The notes under the pieces: model-generated
What the model saw: the letters and a program-made list of their open reading frames with translations, nothing else
What the model was told of the DNA's origin: nothing
Database searches by the model: none
Assembly (NCBI GenBank): GCA_022036555.1
Contig: CM039120.1
Span: 23,712,227-23,776,226, forward strand
Origin: Microstegium vimineum
Taxonomy: Eukaryota > Streptophyta > Magnoliopsida > Poales > Poaceae
DNA length: 64,000 nt
Direction of reading: 5' to 3'
Part shown: piece by piece, positions 57,037 through 64,000 of the stretch
Layout of the letters: every line of letters begins with the position of its first letter
Numbering within the stretch: position 1 is the stretch's first letter
Translations under genes and position numbers: made by a program

Positions 57037-59722
57037 TGTAACACCCTAGTGTTAAGCATTGTATAATCCACATGATCATTGCAAATCATTCATTGCATAA
57101 GCATCATCATGAAGCATCATGGCATCTCATATTGAAACCAAGTTTAAGTTAACTTTACTTAGAATGATTGAAGTAAGTTGAGTTATGAAAATGATTGGTG
57201 TTGTGTTAAGTCTTAAAAACACCACACATGATTAATCTTTCTTTTAACCCAAAGTTTAAGACCAACAATAAAAGTTTAAAAGTCATTTTAAAAATAAGGC
57301 CCTTAAATTAAAGGAAAGGCTGCAAATTGGTTTTTAAATCCTAATTCAAAAACTATAAAGAATTGGCCTTGACTTCTCAAGTAAAAAGTTAATTTAAAAT
57401 ATTTTGAACAACTTTGGTATTCACTCCAAATCTTGGTTCTGAAATTTTAATCCTGTTTGAAAAAGAAACAAATCAAAACAACAAATAAAAATAGAAAAGA
57501 AAATGAAAAAGGGAATTCTTACCTTATTGGGCCGGCGCCAACGAAGCGGCCCAGCAGAGCAAGCCAGCCTGGCCTGCCCTGCCCGCACGCGCTGTTTCCC
57601 GCCGCGCCTCACGTGTGCCGCGCGTGCAACCGACCGTGCTCAGGCGCCGCTCGCCGCGTGGATGCCATGCTCGCCGCTGCTCACCGCGTGACCGCCCAGC
57701 TCTGGCCGAGCCGCACCTACACCCAAAGCGGACGCGCCCCGGCTCCCCCTCCCTCCATTCTGTCCCCTGCCGAGCACTCTCCCCTCCTCTCTCGCTCTCG
57801 CATCGCCCTCGCTTTTGTGCGCACCAGAGCGCACCGCCGCCGTGACGCCGAGCGGCATCGCCGCCGTTCCATGCGCCTCGCAGCACCGCAGTCCTCTCCA
57901 TCTCCACCGAAGCTCCGCCTTGCTTCCCCGAGCCTGCAACAACGACTGGTGAGCCTCGGTAAGGCCCCTCCTCGCCCTACCATGCGAGCCCGAGCTCTGC
58001 GCCGGCCTCACAACGCGCCGCACCGTGAACCACACCCCTCGGGTCGCCGTTGGCCCGCGATAGCGCAAGCGCCATGCTCGCCATAGCACCACGAAACCCT
58101 AGCCCCGCTTAATCGAAACTACCGTGGCATGTATCGGTCGGCCGCCGTGTGACCGCACCACCGCTCCGCCATGGACGCCGGTGAGCTTCACTCCGGCCAC
58201 CATTGCACGCGATTAGGGTTGCGCTGGGTTCGTCTCGCGTAGCCGCGTCCGTAGGGCCAAACTGTTTCGCCGGAGACCTCGCCGTCGGCGAGGTATCGAC
58301 GGTGAAAGCTCCACCTCCGCCCTGTGTCACTGACGTGTGGGGTCCCCCTCGCGTGGGCCCCCGCTGTCAGGCGTCGGTCCCCTTTGGGACTGGGACGCCT
58401 CTGCCGAATGGGCCTGAACGACATGTTGGGCTGAAAGGCCTAAGCCTTTTTTTTCGATTTTCAGAAAATGTGAAATAGTTTGTAAAAATCATATATCACT
58501 AAATATTGATCTAAAATTCATAAAAATAATTGTGAGTACTTGTTATAAGCAGATCTACCCTGAAAAAATATTGCATGTGTGTTTGGTAGTACTTTTGTGT
58601 GTAGGATTAAATAAATCCTGAAACTGATTAAAACTGCATAAATCAATTAAGCTATTTTATGCTTGTGCTAAAAATGTAATTCCTATTCCAGTAGATCTTA
58701 AATGGTTGTTAAAATCTAGGAAAATTATATCTTGAGTAGTTTATGTGGAAACATAAATAACTAGCAATTAAAATGTGTTTTGGCCGTTAACTTGTAAGAT
58801 TTTTAGTAAATAGGTTTCTGGTTAAAAGGAGTTGTAACTTTTTGTGTAGCTTTCCAGTAAGGAATAGTAACTAGGAAAAATTCTAATCTGGCTAGTTCAC
58901 CATTTTCACTGTACTAAGTATTTTTAAGCAATTATTATCTTTAAACTTGTTATTTTCGTGTAGAGTAGAATATTGTTCCTTTCAACATAGAAATTTGAGT
59001 ATGCTAGTTTGCCGTTGCTTAAGCTACTGTAATTTTTGTAGAATTTAATAAACTGTTTCTATAGGGTGTGTAGTTCTGTGTTGTTTTCTAGTTAACTAAA
59101 TTGCTAAGAAGAAAGGTTAATTAGTTAATTAAGCTTTGGTGTATCTTTGAAGCACTAATCAAATCAGCTAGGTTAGTAATCTTAAACTGAACCCTGTTGT
59201 TAAGTGTTGGTCACTTGTGTGATAAGTTAAATTGTTAAATAACAATCATAATAACTAACCACTAGTGAAAGAAATATGCACCTACTATAAAAGAATTAAG
59301 AAAGGGACATCTTAGCATATTTATCGTTTTGCATGGGTTGATAATATACCTTGTCTCACATCATTTGCATATACGCATCATACAGGATCGCAGAGGAAGC
59401 ACAATACGACTTCCCTAGGAGCAGGACAAAGCCAGTCAGCAAGGAGCCAACGAAGGGCACGTGAACGAGGAACTACAAGAGGAACTCCAGGAGTCTCCCT
59501 ATCACCAGCCTAGCTCTTTCGAGAAAGGCAAGCCTCGGTGCATCCTAATCGTACTTTATGATACTAATTTACTATGTTACACTATGTTGTTGTATTAAGT
59601 ATAGGAGTTGGGTGAACCTAATTGTTGCATAACACCCTCCTTACTTTTGATATCCTTATATCCTTGTTAACCTATTAGCATAGTAAAGATAGATGCTTAG
59701 CCCCGCTAATTAATATGGTTTA
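57037..59722 (+). repeat. Tekay/Del-like gypsy LTR, left part
   Basis: It starts TGTAACACCCTAG, like the solo LTR at 16480 but diverged. Same architecture: AT-rich start, GC-rich block (57520-58440, with a 209-aa compositional ORF), long AT-rich tract, then a polyA-like tail region (tgcatcctaatcgtacttt). It is interrupted at 59722 by an inverted element and its right end is not in the window, so solo versus full-length cannot be decided. Confidence 0.7.
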
Positions 59723-59792
59723 TGTTGACATTTCTAACGTCATTACCAAAAGTAGAAAGATTTCTATCCCCGCCAACGGCGCCAAAAATGCT
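59723..59792 (-). repeat. Remnant: LTR terminus plus primer-binding site of an Athila-like element
   Basis: The left 13 bp (tgttgacatttct) repeat the end of the adjacent LTR. Then comes a stretch containing ccccgccaacggcgccaaaa; on the minus strand TTTTGGCGCCGTTGGCGGGG is the Athila-type primer site. So a primer site lies on the 3' side of this LTR, followed by a deletion and a bare LTR tip. Confidence 0.65.
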
Positions 59793-61369
59793 TGTTGACA
59801 TTTCTTATGACACTCTAGCTAGGTTGTCATACCAAGCATGCCAGAGAGGTGTGGTATTGAAATATGCAATTGCTCTAAGTAATATAAATATGTTTCTGCA
59901 AGCGCACAGATAATACCGATGTAGCATTTTAACCAAGAGTATTTTAGGTATCGTTATTTATATTTTTACCACTGGGAAGGGGTACTAAGGAATAAATGAG
60001 GAATGAATAAAGATGATTAATGAGTATCACTGCATGTGTAATGGAGAGTTTTCATCTATCTCACTCAGTATAAGATAAGTGTCACATAAGATATAGATAA
60101 TGAATGAATAGTGACAAAAGATAAATACTGATCAGCATATATTTTAGCCACATAAGATAATGATAAGCACCTCAACAAATATTCTAGCAAGTCATTAGCA
60201 TGGAATTAGGACGAACTACAAAGATATTTCCTAAGTCATTCTTAACTATACAATATAGCATATTATGATTAGTGCAATTACACTTGGCAATCATGGCAAG
60301 AAAAGAGATATTCATGTATAGTGAGTATTACTAAGGAAGATGAAGAACATAGCAATCACTTCCCCGTAATAGTACTGCTCTGCCTTCCCTACAAACGGGA
60401 GGAGGACTACAAAGGACTCAATAGGACTGTCACTCCCGCGATCTACCTCACGATCTGGAATGTAGGGTACAATCGCAGATAAATACGGTCTAGGCACCAT
60501 GCCTACACAATATCTATCATTTCCCCATAAAGCTAATGGATAAACGCTATACGATCCTAAACATGCATATGATTCAGATCTAACTACGCCAAGTATATAA
60601 TCATAATAGACTAAGAAACAATATAACTAAGAACATAATCAAATAGAGTAAAGTCATAAACAATATAATGAAGTAGAGCAAAGTCATATTCATAATATTG
60701 AAGAACAAATGATGAACAAGGAAGAACTAGAGAGAGAATTACCAATGATCCTCTTGACAGATCCGGAAACCAATCGAAGATTGACTCTTCCTAGTTCTAA
60801 TCCTATATAGCTATGCTAAATTAGAGATCTAGTTGATGTGGTGGCTCTAGAGCTTGATCAGGGGCTTCTCCTCTTGAGATGGATGATGAATAATGAATTA
60901 GGTCAGAGAGGCTCTTCTCCTCAGGATCAGGGGGCCTTCCTTATATAGCCTCCTCAAATGAACGTCGGTCGTCGGATCAAACCAACCTTAATGGAGGGTG
61001 TAGATGTGATCTCAAAGGCGGTGGAGAGGTGGTCCCATAGGCAGGGGGCTCATTGGGCTTAGCTCTAGGGAGGCCGCCCCAAGGGGTAGGGCAGGCGCCC
61101 TGCCCTGGGCCCGCTCGGCCTCTCGCTTCTTCCCGCGCCTTCTTGACTCTTCTAGAGTGTTCTTGTTTCTACGAATGATGTTTATCTCTATGTAAACATG
61201 ACATGTGGGCCTTTCCTCCCTATTTCCTGATATCCCCCTGCAGAAATAGACATTCACCAAAACTCGTGGAATTCTGTCAGTATAAACCCTATTTCTAAGT
61301 ATTGGTTTCATATCGATCCTTTTCCTTGTCTAGTTGACGGTTGATTTTGGTACTTAAGGACCGTCAACA
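59793..61369 (-). repeat. Athila-like LTR (minus strand)
   Basis: 1,577 bp. On the minus strand it begins TGTTGACGGTCCTTAAG at 61369 and ends AGAAATGTCAACA at 59793. A minus-strand TATA (ctatataag) lies at about 60940-60949. A purine tract AAGCTTGGGGGAGCT (minus) abuts its start, marking it as a 3' LTR. Small ORFs inside are spurious. Confidence 0.75.
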
Positions 61370-62095
61370 AGCTCCCCCAAGCTTACATTTTGCTCGTCCC
61401 TGAGCAAAGATAGACTCAGCGATGGATCAGGAGTTGCTACAATGCTTTCACGCCTTACATGCACACATGCTTTCAAATAAGATCTCGTCTCTGGGTTAGA
61501 TCAACTATTAAGATAAAAAACTTACCCATTTTACCTTCCACCATGGGGCTTGTAACCGTCACCTTTGTCTTGGGTAGTTGAAAGATAGAACGGTCCGGTC
61601 AAGAACCATGTACATGCTCTTTGATCAACTATAGCTCCGGAGTTTTTGTAGATTTTTAAAATAAAACTCAGAGATTTCTTGTATGACTCTCTCAGTCGCT
61701 CCTTTGTGGTATTTCTAGATCCTTACCAAGGCATTGATGGTGTATGCCCTTCTCTCAAATATGTGGTATTTGTGGTATAAGGTATTGTGGTATTGTCGTC
61801 TTTCTCTCACCGTACTTCTAATAGGCTAAATATCTAGAGCTCATAGGTGGGAGATAGCATATACATACTTACAAGACATATGTTGCATAGTCAAACCGTG
61901 GATCTAAAGGAACCGATCAATAAGTTAAATCAAGATGTGCATGTGTGGCGAATGAATGGTGTGTGTTGATGGTGGTAATGATGATGATAATGGTGATGAT
62001 GGTGATAACAGAGGCGAATGTCTAATTCTACTTTTGCTCCCTTTTGATGGATATACCTTTCTTGTATTTGAAAACTTTTGAAGGGAATGAGATGC

Positions 62096-62098
<3 letters not shown>

Positions 62099-62150
<52 letters not shown>
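62099..62150. repeat. (AT)26 microsatellite
   Basis: Uninterrupted AT dinucleotide run of 52 bp. Confidence 0.98.
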
Positions 62151-62152
<2 letters not shown>

Positions 62153-62939
62153 GACACTTGTCCCTTTTTACCTCTCGTCTTACTTTTCTCTCTTTTTTTT
62201 AAGAGCACTCATCCTTGTAGAGCTATAAAGTGAACGCTGACTGGAGCTTTTATTTCACATGGATAGAATAGGAGTAGGAAAATATTTATGTGTTTCTATT
62301 TTCTCCTGGATTATGAGTAGAATGTTTTGGTGGGTGGATCTGGAGATGGAAATGAGTGGATATATGTTGAAGCGTACTTCTGGGATAGAAGCAACTTATA
62401 TGGATGGAGTGTATATGGATGGATACTTCTGAGGTGGAAGCAACATGTATGGATATGTGTGAATCTTGATTCAGACCGCATGACTAGTTCCTGAGGGTCG
62501 CACAGCTTGACCACACTCAATGCTCAAAAACAGTATGTAAACATGTGGTTTTCCTAATCTAGTAGGCATGCATATATGGCTGTGGTAGGAATTTAAACTC
62601 TCGTCATATAGGAACTCATCATGTAGCATTTTTAAAGTTTTCAAAAGATAAAATTCTCCAGAATTCTAGCATCTCTAGGAACAGATAAATAGCAACTCAA
62701 ACCTTTTCATATCATATCCGTCAACGACTTAGACTTTAGATCAGGTACTCTTCCCACAAGTTCAAGTTTAGAGCAAAATTTCAAATCATAACAGTTATGC
62801 CTAAACTTGAGAGAGAGTTAAAATTTGAAAACTAGGTACTTGAAAGGTATTACGACAGAGCAACTATTCATCATTTCCATATTAAGAGTTTATCATTGGG
62901 ATTCATTTTAGCATAGCAATTTTATATTATTCTCTACTA

Positions 62940-63188
62940 CTTCCTCCATCCCAAATTTTAAGTCATTCCAAGAATCTTGGAAAGTCAAAGCATCTCAAGT
63001 TTGACCAAATTTCTAGAGAAAATTATAAACATTTATGATATCAAATAGGTATATTATGAAAATATAATTGACGAAGAATCTAATAATACTTAGTTGACAT
63101 CATAATTATTATTATATTATGATATACATTTGGTCAAACTTAACATGGTTTGACTCTCCAAGATTCTTGGAATGACTTAACATGGGAG
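62940..63188. mobile_element. Stowaway-type MITE
   Basis: Termini cttcctccatccc and catgggag are embedded in longer inverted arms: AAGTCATTCCAAGAATCTTGG on the left is matched by CCAAGATTCTTGGAATGACTT on the right. TA flanks both sides (62938-62939, 63189-63190). About 249 bp, AT-rich, no ORF. Tc1/mariner-derived, non-autonomous. Confidence 0.88.
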
Positions 63189-63318
63189 TATTATTTATAA
63201 TCAAAAACATATATATATTTAAACGGAAAAATATTTATTGGGTTTGTATAATTATGCATCATTTTTTTATCAAAGTATAGATATAAAAACTGATAGGTAG
63301 AAATACTTAGTTGAGTAT

Positions 63319-63396
63319 GGGGGTGCTCTCCCCCAAGATGGATTTTGACGTAATTTCTTCTGATGTAACTGGTACGTGGGGGTGCTCTCCCCCAAG
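63319..63396 (-). repeat. Duplicated purine-tract hairpin
   Basis: gggggtgctctcccccaag occurs at 63319-63337 and 63378-63396 within a 59-bp repeat. On the element's strand it reads CTTGGGGGAGAGCACCCCC, sharing CTTGGGGGAG with the primer tract at 61370-61385. Confidence 0.8.
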
Positions 63397-64000
63397 CTAG
63401 ATTTTGACATAATTTCTTTTGATGTAGTTGACAAGTAGCAGAGGTGTCCTCTGGGTACTGTTCTCCATTTTTGACCCTTTAATTCTATGAAACTCAAATA
63501 GACAACAAAGCTTGTGGAACTGATTAAGTGTTAATCATAAATCTCTAGCTTTGATCATGTCGAGCTTCCTCTAATGGATGTCATTATTTAGCAAGATCAT
63601 AAACTCAATATTTTTGTATTTTTATTTTATAAGACAAAACATATTTATTTTATTTTTATGCCACCACAGCAAGTATACTTATGGGTTTTATGCCATGAGT
63701 CTATTCACATGGGGCTTAATAGTTTTAAACATTTTTATTTTCTTTTTAAGATAGAGTAAACATGATTAACTAATTTGGAAAAATAAATAATTAAGGGAAA
63801 AGATAACTACCAAGTGTTACCTCTTGGCATGGTGTTCGGTGGTTTAAGTCCTCCGAATAGGACTCCTTCCGTCCTTAGTTGTTCTGGGGCTCGTCGGACG
63901 GCGTAGCTGGTGCCTCCGGCTGCACTTCTTCTTCTGGTATGATTTCTTTTTTGTCTCCACACTTGTGTTGGCGTTGTGGCCTTCCTAGGACAAACTCTTT

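Larger units (their letters stand above)
61370..64000 (-). mobile_element. Internal 3' region of an Athila-like element, running out of the window
   Basis: Non-coding as far as visible: purine tract at 61370-61385, an imperfect GAT/GGT-rich tract (61969-62010), an AT microsatellite, a Stowaway MITE, and a duplicated purine hairpin at 63319-63396. I see no env, gag or pol motif. ORFs of 60-90 codons on the minus strand are unsupported. Confidence 0.5.

Noticed and set aside
57457..58086. 209-codon Arg/Ala/Pro-rich ORF and its minus-strand counterparts
   Set aside because: GC-rich block of the Tekay-like LTR; open in several frames on both strands, as expected from composition, with a similar block at 17150-17900 in another LTR.

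Overview
The window looks like intergenic heterochromatin of a large monocot genome, most likely a grass. This is inferred from the mix of LTR retrotransposon types, an initiator-Met primer site (TGGTATCAGAGC), GC-rich leader segments and a Stowaway-type MITE. I see no convincing host gene, no rRNA or tRNA gene and nothing bacterial. Nearly every base belongs to retroelements nested in each other. Ten or so insertion layers can be ordered from terminal TG...CA ends and target-site duplications (TSDs).

Layout, left to right. (a) 1-~12050: a Ty1/copia element of SIRE/Maximus type (called copia-1): partial 5' LTR, two-knuckle gag, decayed pol, a 1.8 kb spacer, an env-like third ORF, a purine tract and the start of a 3' LTR. 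(b) ~12051-12730: unclassified repeat. (c) 12731-41077: a non-autonomous, gag-only copia element (copia-3). Its 5' LTR is split by an 18.9 kb Ty3/gypsy Tat-lineage element (G1, 12811-31756, TSD CACAT). G1 in turn carries a Tekay-like solo LTR (16480-21494, TSD ACATG), which contains an inverted copia solo LTR (17925-19736, TSD CCGAG). (d) 41492 onward: a gypsy LTR carrying a TIR element with a GC-rich insert (42617-43284, TSD TAA). It is interrupted at 43641 by another gypsy LTR, and that one at 44869 by a second Tat-like element (G2, minus strand). G2 holds an inverted copia LTR with a local 1.13 kb tandem duplication, plus a gypsy solo LTR inside it. (e) 57037-64000: a Tekay-like LTR broken by an inverted Athila-like element that runs out of the window.

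How the genes fit together. gag, protease, RT-RNase H and integrase of G1 and copia-1 would form the usual particle and integration machinery, but all are interrupted by stops, frameshifts or changed catalytic residues. copia-3 (gag only) and G2 (gag-protease, no RT or integrase) could only have moved by using proteins from relatives.

The most interesting content is a set of antisense genes lying between pol and the 3' LTR of the two Tat-type elements. G1 carries two. One is a plant-mobile-domain (PMD) gene, now broken. The other is a three-exon gene whose splice sites join exactly into an uninterrupted 239-codon frame (25959-26829, minus). G2 carries an unrelated antisense gene of the putative gypsy-type transposon family (PF04195-like, assigned by reading), with a TATA box and at least four GT-AG introns. 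Because these genes are antisense to the genomic RNA, their introns would not be spliced out during retrotransposition.
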